Part shown: piece by piece, positions 36,101 to 44,296 of the stretch
Numbering within the stretch: the first letter of the stretch is position 1
Layout of the letters: the number at the start of each line of letters is the position of its first letter
Source of the DNA: an uncultured Ruminococcus sp.
GTDB taxonomy: Bacteria > Bacillota > Clostridia > Oscillospirales > Acutalibacteraceae
Length of the DNA stretch: 44,296 nucleotides
Direction of reading: 5' to 3'
Assembly: GCA_902792115.1 (NCBI GenBank)
Contig: CADAYJ010000036.1
Coordinates: 1 to 44,296 of the forward strand
Program-made: the position numbers and the translations under genes
The notes under the pieces: model-generated
Databases searched by the model: none
Told to the model about the DNA's origin: nothing
Seen by the model: only the letters and a program-made list of their open reading frames with translations

Positions 36101-36634
36101 CACCTTGTCGCAATGATAGATATGGTCAGAACGAGGACGACTAAGAAAAATCTGCTCATGGCATTCGTGCAGATTGAGGATCTCACCGGCAGCGCGGAAA
36201 TGATCGTTTTTCCGAAGACCTACGGTGAATACGGCAATATTATCTTCGAGGGAAACGCCGTTGAGCTTTTCGCAAGACTCGGTGACGGCGACGACGAGGT
36301 AAGGCTCTTCTGCGAGCGTGTCCGCACCATTCCCAAAACGGGGCAGAAACCATCGCCGTCCGGCGCCGAAAGAAATTCGGACAGCCGGCGCGCAAAAACG
36401 GTCTATACGCCGTCCATGAGGCTTTTTCTCAAGCTGCCGTCGGAGAATTCACCGGAATGCGATTATGCGAAGAAGCTGCTTGCCGTCTTTGACGGAAAAA
36501 GCCCCGTGTCGCTTTATTTTGTTGATGAAAAGCGCTACGATCACCTTCCGCCGTCAAAAAGCACAGACCTCAACGACGTCATGGTGAACGAGCTAAAGCG
36601 TGTTCTCGGCGATGATTCCGTCGTTGTAAAATAA
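33137..36634 (+). CDS. dnaE: DNA polymerase III alpha subunit
   Basis: 1165 residues. An N-terminal PHP domain (HLHLHSEYSLLDGA) is followed by the C-family polymerase core with catalytic aspartates D399 and D401 in PDFDVDF (a third acidic site lies further on). The tandem helix-hairpin-helix and the C-terminal OB-fold (MIDMVRTRTTKKNLLMAFVQIED) complete it. The length is that of clostridial DnaE, which works beside PolC. ATG follows GGAGGGAGG. It starts 32 bases after uvrA and is probably cotranscribed. Confidence 0.96.
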   Translation: MSFVHLHLHSEYSLLDGACRLKDLVRSVKEKGQTAVAVTDHGNMYAAIEFYLEAKSQGIKPIIGCEAYVANRTLHDKTPELDSKPFHLILLCKNMQGYRNLAKMISLAWIEGFYRKPRIDDELLEKYHEGLICLSACLAGEIPRLITSGDLEGAYEKARYYKQLFGDGNFYLELQDHSIPEQKLVAKELIRMSRELDIPLAATNDCHYVEKADASTHEILLCIQTGHTLNDPDRMRFDTQEFYIKTEDEMRELFTDVPEAIENTQKIADRCSVEFEFGKTKLPHFEVPGGEDHFEYFRRRCYEGLKARYGDDPDKALTDRLEYELDVVNKMGYVDYYLIVHDFIDYARSQGIPVGPGRGSGAGSLAAYCIGITNVDPIRYNLIFERFLNPERVSMPDFDVDFCKRRRQEVIEYVNRKYGRDHVAQIVSFGTMAARASVRDVGRALDVPLSVVDSVAKLIPSSPNMTIDTALSISKELMERYNTDPEIKRLIDVAKKVEGMPRNTTTHAAGVVITRDPVDTYVPLAKNDDTVVTQYTMTRLEQLGLLKMDFLGLRNLTVLNDARLMILKDDPAFSEDSIRFDDQDVFNMLSKGYTDGVFQFESMGMRSVIMQLKPDSLEDLIAVISLYRPGPMDSIPRYIENRHHPERVTYKHPLLKDILNVTYGCIVYQEQVMQIFRVLAGYSFGRADIVRRAMSKKKKDVMENERRIFIYGLESEDGTVEVEGCVRRGVSEKIAEEIFSEMESFASYAFNKSHAAAYATVAYLTAWYKYHYPKQYMAALMTSLLDDHGSLAPYIDECRRLGIRVLPPHVNYSDFGFTVSSDSIFFGLMAIKNLGSLLTKEIVAEREKNGEYKSFTSFCTRLAGKRLNSQGVDSLIKAGALDGLGANRRQLMMSSKQIIEAVEAERRRNVEGQLSLFGDDDQQESVLFSIPEMPEFSQRDLLALEKDVIGIYLSGHPLSEHQDYIEYAKPDKLADVIGAPERYDGKLIHLVAMIDMVRTRTTKKNLLMAFVQIEDLTGSAEMIVFPKTYGEYGNIIFEGNAVELFARLGDGDDEVRLFCERVRTIPKTGQKPSPSGAERNSDSRRAKTVYTPSMRLFLKLPSENSPECDYAKKLLAVFDGKSPVSLYFVDEKRYDHLPPSKSTDLNDVMVNELKRVLGDDSVVVK

Positions 36635-36666
36635 GTACGGATTTTTACGTTTTTATGAAATTACGG

Positions 36667-36695
36667 TTGAATAAAACGCCGCAAGATGATACAAT
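36667..36695 (+). promoter_or_regulatory. Promoter of the NSS transporter-azlCD operon
   Basis: TTGAAT (36667-36672), 17 bases, TACAAT (36690-36695). Confidence 0.75.
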
Positions 36696-36709
36696 ATAAC
36701 AAGCTGTTG

Positions 36710-36742
36710 TATTACCCGTCACTCATCTGTTGGCGGGTAATA
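36710..36742 (+). promoter_or_regulatory. Leader hairpin of the transporter operon
   Basis: TATTACCCG (36710-36718) and CGGGTAATA (36734-36742) form a perfect 9-pair stem around a 15-base loop at the start of the transcript. There is no U-tract, so it is not a terminator; it may be a protein-binding operator or a stabilising 5' hairpin. Confidence 0.5.
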
Positions 36743-36813
36743 CTGATGTTCGCCGGTAAGCGGCAAGCCGTGCCGTGACGGACACCGAAAAAAGAAAGGG
36801 GTATTTTTTAACC

Positions 36814-38196
36814 ATGAAGGAAACAAGAAGCTCGTTCTCCAGCTCGCTCGGCTTTGTCCTTGCTGCTGCGGGAAGCGCGGTTGGACTCGGAAACATCTGG
36901 CGTTTCCCGTATCTTGCCGCGAAGGACGGGGGAGGGATATTCCTCGTCGTATACTTTGCGCTGGCGCTGACGTTCGGCTTTACGCTGCTCGTCTCGGAGG
37001 TAGCGATCGGCAGAAAGACAAAGCAAAGCGCGCTTACCGCGTACGGCGTGCTGAACAAGAAATCAAAGTGGATCGGCGTTTTCGCAAGCGTAGTTCCGTT
37101 TATGATCCTTCCGTATTACTGTATCATCGGCGGCTGGGTGCTGAAATACTTTATCGCTTTTCTCACGGGAGACGGAGCAAATACAGCCTCCGACGGTTAT
37201 TTCACCGGCTTCATAACAGGCACGTGGCAGCCGATCGTATTCGACGTGATCTTCCTTCTGGCGGTAGCGTTCATCATATACAGAGGCGTAAACAAGGGCA
37301 TCGAGTCGATCTCAAAGGTGCTGATGCCGGTGCTGCTCGTCTTCGTTGTAGCGATCGCCGTATTTTCTCTTACGATCAAGGGCAGCGAGGGCAGAACGGG
37401 ACTTGACGGCCTGAAGATCTACCTTATCCCGAGCATAGAGGGCAAAACGCCCCACGATCTTTTCATCGTCGTTCTCGACGCGATGGGGCAGCTTTTTTAC
37501 AGCATCAGCGTCGCAATGGGCATCATGGTAACGTACGGCTCATATTTCAAGGACGACAGCAACCTGATGAAATCGGTCAACCAGATTGAGATCTTCGATA
37601 CAGCCGTTGCGTTTCTCGCAGGCGTCATGATAATTCCTGCTGTGTTCGTCTTCCTCGGCGCCGAGGGCATGGAAAGCTCCGGCCCCGGACTTATGTTCAT
37701 TGCACTCACAAAGGTTTTCGCGCAGATGGGCTTTATCGGCAATATCGTCGGCTGCATCTTCTTCTTTATGGTGCTGCTCGCTGCGCTCACGAGCGCAATG
37801 TCTGTGCTTGAGACCGTCGTTGCGTCGCTGATGGATTCCTTCGGCTGGTCGCGCAGCAAGGCGACTGTCATTGAAACCTCGGCAGCGCTTGTTATCGGCA
37901 TCATTATCTGTATGGGCTACAATGTTCTCTATTTCGAGCTTCCTCTCCCGAACGGCGCCGTTGCACAGATCCTCGATATTATGGACTACATCAGCAATAA
38001 CATACTCATGCCCGTAGTCGCGATCGGAACCTGCGTTCTGATCGGATGGATCGTCAAGCCTGAAACGGTTATTGATGAAGCGACGAAAAACGGCGAGAAA
38101 TTCGGCAGAAAGCCACTCTATATCGCAATGATCAAATATATCGCGCCGGTGCTTCTGTTCATTCTTCTGCTCGGCTCTCTCGGTATTATCAAATGA
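36814..38196 (+). CDS. Sodium-dependent transporter, neurotransmitter:sodium symporter family
   Basis: A 460-residue LeuT-fold transporter with about 11-12 transmembrane segments. The sodium- and substrate-binding signature GSAVGLGNIWRFPY lies near the N-terminus, as in bacterial NSS proteins that import amino acids with sodium. I chose the ATG at 36814; GTG at 36775 would add 13 charged residues before a weaker site. Its stop overlaps the azlC start (ATGA), so it is coupled to the AzlCD exporter genes. Substrate not defined by sequence. Confidence 0.9.
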   Translation: MKETRSSFSSSLGFVLAAAGSAVGLGNIWRFPYLAAKDGGGIFLVVYFALALTFGFTLLVSEVAIGRKTKQSALTAYGVLNKKSKWIGVFASVVPFMILPYYCIIGGWVLKYFIAFLTGDGANTASDGYFTGFITGTWQPIVFDVIFLLAVAFIIYRGVNKGIESISKVLMPVLLVFVVAIAVFSLTIKGSEGRTGLDGLKIYLIPSIEGKTPHDLFIVVLDAMGQLFYSISVAMGIMVTYGSYFKDDSNLMKSVNQIEIFDTAVAFLAGVMIIPAVFVFLGAEGMESSGPGLMFIALTKVFAQMGFIGNIVGCIFFFMVLLAALTSAMSVLETVVASLMDSFGWSRSKATVIETSAALVIGIIICMGYNVLYFELPLPNGAVAQILDIMDYISNNILMPVVAIGTCVLIGWIVKPETVIDEATKNGEKFGRKPLYIAMIKYIAPVLLFILLLGSLGIIK

Positions 38197-38909
38197 TGAA
38201 AAGGTCTTCATTTCTTCGCGGCGCCGTTGCCGGAATACCGATCGCGCTCGGATATCTTTCGGTGTCCTTTGCGTTCGGCATCACTGCGGTGCGCGCCGGG
38301 CTTACATATTTTCAGGCAGCGATGATCTCCCTTACAAATCTAACGTCCGCCGGACAGGTTGCCGGGGTTGAGGTCATAGCGGCGAGCGGCTCCCTGCTTG
38401 AAATGGCAGCGGTGCAGCTTACGATCAACCTGCGCTACGCTCTGATGGGGATATCGCTGTCGCAGAATCTCGATCCCCGTTTCACGCTGCCGCATCGCCT
38501 CATAGCTGCCTACGGGATAACGGACGAGATATTCGCAGTCTGTTCCACCAACGAAGAGCCGATAACGCCGGCTTATATGTACGGCATAACGGCGATCGCC
38601 ACGCTCGGCTGGGTGAGCGGAACATTTATCGGCGGATTTGCCGGACAGGCGCTCCCGGCAGCCGTTACGGCGGCGCTCGGAATAGTGATCTACGGAATGT
38701 TCATCGCGATCATCGTTCCCCCGGCGGCTAAGCACAGGAGCATTCTCTTTACCGTACTCCTCGCCGCAGCTCTGAGCATTTTGTGCAAATACCTCTTGCC
38801 GTCGCTCTCGTCCGGCTTCTCCGTTATAATCTGCGCCGTGCTGACGTCAGTTTTTGCGGCTCTCCTTTTCCCGAAAAAGGACGAGGAAGGGGAGGTGAGC
38901 GAGGCATGA
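38193..38909 (+). CDS. azlC: AzlC family branched-chain amino acid exporter subunit
   Basis: A 238-residue membrane protein of the AzlC/YgaZ family, with about seven transmembrane segments and the typical N-terminal GAVAGIPIALGYLSVSFAFG and GQVAGVEVI-like blocks. AzlC pairs with the small AzlD protein to export branched-chain amino acids or analogues. The start overlaps the symporter stop and the end overlaps the azlD start. Confidence 0.9.
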   Translation: MMKRSSFLRGAVAGIPIALGYLSVSFAFGITAVRAGLTYFQAAMISLTNLTSAGQVAGVEVIAASGSLLEMAAVQLTINLRYALMGISLSQNLDPRFTLPHRLIAAYGITDEIFAVCSTNEEPITPAYMYGITAIATLGWVSGTFIGGFAGQALPAAVTAALGIVIYGMFIAIIVPPAAKHRSILFTVLLAAALSILCKYLLPSLSSGFSVIICAVLTSVFAALLFPKKDEEGEVSEA

Positions 38910-39205
38910 CGATAGCTCTCTATATCGCGGTCATGGCAGGCGTGACGTATCTGATACGAATGCTGCCGTTCGCTTTCTTCACAAAGAAGATCGAATCCAC
39001 CTTCGTTAAAAGTCTGCTGTACTATATGCCGTACGCCGTTCTGAGCGCAATGACGATCCCTGCCGTCTTTTACAGCACGGGAAATCTCGCCACTGCAATT
39101 ATCGGCACAGCCGTGGCATTTGTACTTGCCTATTTTGACCTGCCTCTTATTGTCGTTGCGCTTGCGGCGGCAGGCTCCGTTTTTGTCGCAGGTATCTTTA
39201 TATGA
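38906..39205 (+). CDS. azlD: AzlD family branched-chain amino acid exporter subunit
   Basis: A 99-residue membrane protein with three to four transmembrane segments and the family motif YLIRMLPF near the N-terminus. The ATG at 38906 overlaps the azlC stop (ATGA) and follows GGGGAGGTGAG. Longer frames starting at 38783 lie inside azlC. It completes the AzlCD exporter and ends the operon at a strong terminator. Confidence 0.9.
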   Translation: MTIALYIAVMAGVTYLIRMLPFAFFTKKIESTFVKSLLYYMPYAVLSAMTIPAVFYSTGNLATAIIGTAVAFVLAYFDLPLIVVALAAAGSVFVAGIFI

Positions 39206-39212
39206 TTTTATT

Positions 39213-39260
39213 ACAGCTTCGTGTCATTTTTTAATGAGAACACGAAGCTGTTTTATTTTG
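39213..39260 (+). terminator. Terminator of the transporter operon
   Basis: ACAGCTTCGTGT (39213-39224) and ACACGAAGCTGT (39240-39251) pair perfectly over 12 bases, followed by TTTATTTT. Confidence 0.95.
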
Positions 39261-39395
39261 AATCGAGCCGCCGCAGCCTTTCGGGATTCATTTTACAATA
39301 GCTGAAAATGCAATTTATTCGTCAGCAGATCACTCCCTTTATGTGTTATTGGGAATATTATCCACATTAATTCCGCGTTGATTTGATAAAAACTA

Positions 39396-39424
39396 TTTAC
39401 TTTCCTATGTATTTGTGATAAAAT
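39396..39424 (+). promoter_or_regulatory. Promoter of the small-peptide/giant secreted protein locus
   Basis: TTTACT (39396-39401), 17 bases, TAAAAT (39419-39424). The start would fall near 39431. The stretch from 39263 to 39395 before it shows no gene. Confidence 0.65.
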
Positions 39425-39430
39425 GCTATC

Positions 39431-39660
39431 AGGCGACTTTTCGCCTTTTAAACTTTTAGCTGTAATGAGGCACAGAATAGACCACGCTCCGGTATTTCAC
39501 AGCCCGTTCTTGCGAAGACTATCCGCAGGACGAGCAAACAGCAGGATCTATTCAGCGACTTCTAAATAATGCCCCGTATGGTCCTTGCGTCCTACACGGG
39601 CTTCGAGGGCATACGGCACACTTTTTTGCTGAGGTACAATGAGAGGGTGATGTATTTGGC
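39431..39660 (+). promoter_or_regulatory. Long structured leader RNA
   Basis: The leader contains, in order: hairpin AGGCGA/TCGCCT (39431-39446); a closing stem GAATAGA (39475-39481) with TCTATTC (39547-39553); inside it a stem CGTTCTTGCG (39505-39514) with CGCAGGACG (39524-39532); and a terminator-like hairpin with T-run (39574-39627). Two blocks, CCGGTATTTC (39489-39498) and GGACGAGCAAA (39528-39538), are shared with the luxS leader. I do not recognise the class. The layout of a domain followed by a terminator suggests a riboswitch or attenuator. Confidence 0.5.
39574..39627 (+). terminator. Terminator-like hairpin inside the leader
   Basis: CCGTATG (39574-39580) pairs with CATACGG (39610-39616), and six T follow at 39622-39627. 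An alternative stem CCCGT with ACGGG (upstream of it) would exclude it, so the two could switch. Confidence 0.5.
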
Positions 39661-39765
39661 ATGGCATTAGTTTACTCAAAGGGCAGAACATACAAGAGAC
39701 AGCAGCTTTGCGCTGCGGAACGCACCGGAGGGGTGCAAAAAATTCAGAAAAGGAGATCGCGATGA
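39661..39765 (+). CDS. 34-codon leader ORF overlapping the small peptide gene
   Basis: ATG at 39661 opens a 34-residue frame (MALVYSKGRTYKRQQLCAAE, then Arg/Lys-rich) whose TGA overlaps the ATG of the next gene by ATGA. An AGGGTGA site lies about 12 bases upstream. The product is basic and has no family I know. Its value may lie in translational coupling rather than in the peptide. It covers a GCACC/GGTGC hairpin (39722-39736) that its translation would open. Confidence 0.4.
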   Translation: MALVYSKGRTYKRQQLCAAERTGGVQKIQKRRSR

Positions 39766-39953
39766 AAGACTACTTAACTCCCGAGATGAAATTTATCAGG
39801 CTGATGCTCTCGGACGTTATCGAAGGAAGCGCTACGGTGAACAGCTACAAGGGCGAAACGCTTCAGGCGGATACGCTGATCAGCGGCAACACATTTATGG
39901 GACAGTATGCGCCGCCTTCACAAGAAGAGTCACCCGGTGGCGGTGATATGTAA
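39762..39953 (+). CDS. Unknown 63-residue peptide
   Basis: It reads MKDYLTPEMKFIRLMLSDVI, then a Ser/Thr/Gly-rich middle, and ends PGGGDM. ATG at 39762 follows AAAAGGAG by about 6 bases; an alternative in-frame start at 39708 lacks a ribosome site. There is no signal peptide, membrane segment or cysteine. The Tyr-x-x-Pro-Glu opening, hydrophobic helix and Gly-rich end resemble small leader-like peptides found in front of secreted proteins in gut bacteria; whether it is a precursor peptide or a regulator is unknown. It precedes the giant secreted protein by 86 bases. Confidence 0.65.
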   Translation: MKDYLTPEMKFIRLMLSDVIEGSATVNSYKGETLQADTLISGNTFMGQYAPPSQEESPGGGDM

Positions 39954-40039
39954 CAACCGAACGGTTTGATATGCTTTTGACGCGGCACGCAGACGTTTGC
40001 TGCGCGTGCAAAACCGATTTACTTTTAGGAGGTAAAAAA

Positions 40040-43000
40040 ATGAAGAAAAAATTCAAGAGTTTCGGCAGAAGCTCCGTTTCACTGCTTCTGTCACTTTTGA
40101 TGATCGTTTCCTGCGTGATTGTCGGGAATGTGGGAACTATCGAGGCGAAGGCGGATAGTGGTATCACAGGACCGAAGACGATGTATTATACTGCCAATGA
40201 AAATTGGAGAGCTGCAAATGCAAAACAATGGATTTATCTTTGCAACGGTACAAGTAATGCCATTTGGGTTGAACCGACCTTGGTACAAAACTCCACTGAT
40301 ACGTATACATTTGATATCCCAAGCGGCAATTATAGAGACATTATTTTTGCCAGAATGGATCCAAATCATCAAAATGCTAATAACCCAAATTTCGATTCTT
40401 TGTGGAATAAAACACCAGATATCACACTTCAAACTGACGGAAAAAACTGGGCGAAAGGTCTTGATTCCAGTTCGCAAAATATTTCCGAGTGGGATACCTT
40501 CATTCCCCAAACTTCCCACACAGTATATGTTGAGAATATAAATAATTGGTCAAACGTATATGCCTATGCGTGGGATAACGAAAGTTCACCTACAAAAATG
40601 CTCGGCAATTATCCCGGTACTCAAATGAGTATTGTAAATGAACCTAATGGCTATTCGCAAGATGTTTATTCTGTAGATGTCAGTGAAGGGGCAAAATATA
40701 TTATTTTTTCTAATGGTCTTGAGGGTTCTCAAAATCAATTATCTTACAATGGCAGTTCAACAATTTCCCTCCATCAGAACATCTACTCCGGTACTCCGAT
40801 GATCTATACTGGAACCGGCTGGGAAGAATACGTTACTTCCAGTACAGTACAGATTATTTCAAATCCAAATTTGAATAATTCTGTTTCTTTTACGAGTGGA
40901 GAAGGTTCCACACAACAAGTAAACGGCAGTACTAATATACAAGCAACTGCAACCGCTGAATATGGCGGAAAAAGCTATTATTTTAAAAACTGGGACGTCA
41001 CAACCGGCAGTGGAACATTTGGTGATCAGTATGCACTGAGCACCTCCTTTACTCCGTCCGCTTCCTCGGTAACAATAACCGGAAACTACACAAATTATCT
41101 ATTCGACAATATTACTTACTCAAAAACCAGCGGCGACACTGATGTAACCAATGTAAAGGTTTCCAGCTTATCAGCCGGCGATAATAAACTCGTACCCGGC
41201 GGCAAAGCGACGCTTTCCTTTACGAAGAACGGAAATACGTCCATCAGTTCGTTTACGCTGAGTTATACAGACACGAACAATACTTCTACTACAACTTCAC
41301 CTTATAATGTAACCGGCACTTCTTTTGAGTTTATCGCGCCTAGTGATATTCAGAACGGTTCGGCGATCACCGTAAACTACACTACGCAGACCATACGGAC
41401 GTACACTATCACCGCCTACATTGACGATTCAAACAGAGTCACAAAACGCAAGACCTTTGATCAGTCTTATCATGCTTCTATTTCGGCAGGCGGAAACACC
41501 GTCACTTCCACTACAAACGGCATGATACAGATGGAGGTCAACGAGGGTACACCTGTGACGCTCACACTTCACGACGATAACGCTGGCGATACCACCCCGG
41601 ACGATTTTATTATCGACAAATGGGTTCTTTCCGAAACTGTTTCCGGAGTAAGCACGACCTGCACAGAGCGCAACCGCGGCAGCTTCTCAATCACATTCAC
41701 CCCCACCTGCAGCATCGACGCTGTCGGATACTTTAAAGAAGATGAGGGCGTGGAGCTGAGTGGAGCTGCTGCACGGTATTTGATGTTTACTGATAAAGAT
41801 GCTAATGATTGGGATAAATTTGGAACAACTCTCAATTTTGTTCCTATAAAACAGACTACAAGCGGACAATTAGTAGCAACCATTCCTGCGAGCAAGATGG
41901 GATTGGAAACCTTCAACAAAGTTTTCTACTATTTTAACCTTGCATCAGAGCAGAGTTTTAACGGTATTTACACAGCAACAAATAATTCCCCCACTTATAC
42001 CTCATTAAACACAGCCTACATAACAGTAACATCGCAGAACAAAAATTACGACAATAAAACATACAACTATGGACGACTAGATTGTCTAAAAGGCGGAGTT
42101 ACAGCCATCAAATTCTATCTTTCGTCTACCAATGCAGATTGTGCGTATACACTCGTTCCGGTAGTAAACAATACTGACGAACCAACCCATCGCGAAAGAC
42201 GGTACGATCAGAAGCAGCTACAAAAAGTACGCAGGTATGGCGGATACGCAGATCACGTCGTACACATACAACAACGGAACAGTTAACAGAAGCGGCGACA
42301 AGTTCAATGACACCCCGATAAACACGACCGCTTACAACAACTACGCGGAGACGGTCAATGTTCCGCAGGGCAGCACGATCACGTTTACGACGACAATCGA
42401 CAGCACTTATCGGAACGACTACTACGTCAGGGCGTTCAACATCAACGGCGACACGTATTTCCCGACTAATAATAATTTAGTGAACGGTGTTGATAGTAAC
42501 GGCGAATATACCTGCTCTTATACTATCCCGGAGGGCGTTTCAAAGGTTGAGATCACGCCGATATACTACTATCGGAATACAGCCAACACCGTAACCTTCT
42601 ATGTCGAGGACTTCGCGGGCGACGTCAAGACGCAGTGGGGCAAGAAGGTAGGCGGCAGCGATGGCACGCCTGTCCTCGCGGCTTACGCATGGTACAACAC
42701 AGACCAGTCGAAGGATCTTCTTGATCCGGACAATCCTGACAAGCCTGCGCTCGGCGGTTACCCCGGTCAGCCGATGGTTTACGAGAACGGCCGCTATGAA
42801 ATGCAGGTTCCGAAGTACGTTAACACCAATTCCGTTATCGGCGTAACGCTCAACAACTACGTTTGGGACGAGGTTCATGGACAGATGCTCGGCGCATACA
42901 ACGACGGCCAGCGCGAGTCCGTAAACTGCCAGACGTACGACTATGATGATTTCGTGGAGCTTGCAAAGCGCACGGACAATATCATCTTCAAGTTCAAGTA

Positions 43001-44296
43001 CGAGACGACGAAGAATCCCGGTTCTTACAACAGAAACCTTGGCAACGAGCCGGGCAATACGCTCACAGAAAGCGAGTACACCGATACAAACGGCAACGGT
43101 TACGAGGTCTACACCGACTACTACGGCAATGTTATTGACCTGCTGAACAACAAGCATAAGGATAACACGAACTGGAACGAGACTTACGCAACGGTTGAAA
43201 ATGTTCAGAATGTCAACCACTACACGATCGTTTCCGACGGCTACAAGGATATGTACCTCGGTCACTTCGCCGTAATGTGGAATATTTATTATGTTGATAA
43301 GACAAACAATACGAGCGATCGCGTAGCACAGCTTCCCTCATCTGCGCTGTTCTATGATCCGATGGCTGATAACAGCGGCGTAGACTTTGACGGGCAAAAA
43401 CATATTAGCAACAACACCGCTCCGGAATCGTTTATCACAGCGCTTGACAACAGCACAAGGCGCGGCAACTGGAGCGGACTTGATTCAAAAAGTGTAGGGG
43501 ATTACTGGACGACATACAAAACTCTTTACAATCAGGTCATTGACAGCCCTGCACCGGCTATCATAACCTACGAGACGGCGATCAGGGCGACGGACGTAAA
43601 CGCAAACGGTCACCCGAAGGATCCTGCTCTCAGAAGTGACGGACGCTGGTATTACTCGGAGGATACAAAAAGCGAGAAAACAACGGCGAATATCATTATT
43701 GAGTACAAGGCAAATTCAAATGCACCATACACAGTTGACGTATACAGCAGCAATACGAATGTCGGCACTGTCACGAACGCAAAGCCTCATTTTACAAAGG
43801 TAAACAATACAAATACAACTAACAATTCAATTTCCGAAAATGAGGTAGAAGTAAATTCCAGCTGGAATCTTGGATTCAGCACCGACCGCGTTACAGAGGG
43901 CAACGCAGTGACCGGTACAACTAACGTTGACAAGCAGAACTACGTCTTTGAGGGCTGGTACGTTAAGAGCGGTGACACATATTCTCCCATCAACAAGGTC
44001 ACGGAGCTTGACAAGGTTTCGGGAGAGTATGCACAGCTTGGCGCAGTTACGCTCGTAGCAAGGTACGTGCCGACGACCGACCTTGTAATTACGCATGAGC
44101 TTTACAAGGACGCGGTTAATGCTTCTGGCGCACATGATGGAACAGGAACTCTCGGTGTATCGGCAACTGTAAACGGAACCAGTTATACTGCTGATGCAAA
44201 TGGTTATGTTGCAATACCTTCAAGTGTATTTACAAATAACGAAACACTTACGGTAACGCTTACGGTTACTCCGGATGCAAATTGCACATTCGTTGA
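40040..44296 (+). CDS. Very large secreted modular protein with starch-binding-like domains (partial, frame change)
   Basis: ATG at 40040 follows AGGAGG. A signal peptide (about residues 1-38, basic start then LLLSLLMIVSCVIV and cleavage near EAKADS) leads to modules: one with ENWRAANAKQWIYLC and RDIIFARMDPNHQ, like small alpha-glucan-binding modules; then VYVENINNWSNVYAYAWDN with GNYPGTQM, resembling CBM26-type starch-binding; Ig/bacterial-repeat-like segments; and another such module (VTFYVEDFAGDVKTQWG, then LGGYPGQPMVYENGRYEMQVP). The frame changes from 2 to 3 near 42186: the first frame stops at 42286, while the second reads on to the window end, past 44296. It likely binds glucans at the surface. 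Confidence 0.75.

Noticed and set aside
1-44296. CRISPR array, tRNA genes, prophage or insertion sequence
   Set aside because: I saw no regularly spaced repeats, no tRNA cloverleaf with a TTCRA loop, and no transposase, integrase or phage structural genes.

Overview
The window looks like a chromosomal segment of a spore-forming, Gram-positive Clostridia member, most like a gut Ruminococcus or other Oscillospiraceae. The reasons are: spoIIGA next to sigE; RNase J, GdpP and a low-GC-type gene order; a bacterial RNase P RNA; a NifU-like plus GGGtGRT pair; and a large secreted protein with starch-binding-like modules. Promoters are mostly clear -35/-10 pairs with 17-base spacing, often with an extended -10 ending TGGTATAAT. 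This is inference from gene content and signals; no database search was run.

Layout. 1-4.5 kb: aminotransferase, RNase Z (minus strand), RNase P RNA, a membrane zinc peptidase, and a small tyrosine phosphatase (minus). 4.5-6.1 kb: two minus-strand genes, one AT-rich and unknown and one AlkD-like, set in repeated flanking sequence like cassettes. 6.1-9.8 kb: luxS, a DHH phosphoesterase, and an NfeD/SPFH membrane pair. 9.8-12.6 kb: a beta-lactamase-fold lipoprotein and an ECF sigma factor with its probable anti-sigma factor. 12.7-14.3 kb: sigE and spoIIGA (minus), the mother-cell sporulation switch. 14.9-18.2 kb: NifU-like and GGGtGRT proteins, cytidine deaminase and two Nudix hydrolases. 18.2-20 kb: rpsB-tsf. 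20-36.6 kb: a long plus-strand run of core genes (RNase J, gdpP, rplI, dnaB, tilS, hpt, ftsH, uvrA, dnaE). 36.7-39.2 kb: an NSS-family transporter overlapping azlC and azlD. 39.4-44.3 kb: a long structured leader, a 34-codon leader ORF overlapping a 63-residue peptide gene, and a very large secreted protein that runs off the window.

Things that do not fit a plain reading. Three conserved genes (alkD-like, tsf, uvrA) each lack an internal block of tens of codons, and the reading frame changes at the junction. tsf is normally essential, so an assembly fault is the first suspect. The large secreted protein has a separate frame change near 42186 that one extra C could explain. The leaders of luxS and of the 39.4 kb locus share two sequence blocks at nearly the same spacing, which may be a common regulatory element that I cannot name. 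RNase J has a 5' leader of about 340 bases, long enough for autoregulation.

The strongest candidates for something new are the shared luxS/39.4 kb leader motif, the leader ORF-small peptide-giant secreted protein locus, and the cassette-like repeats at 4.6-6.0 kb.
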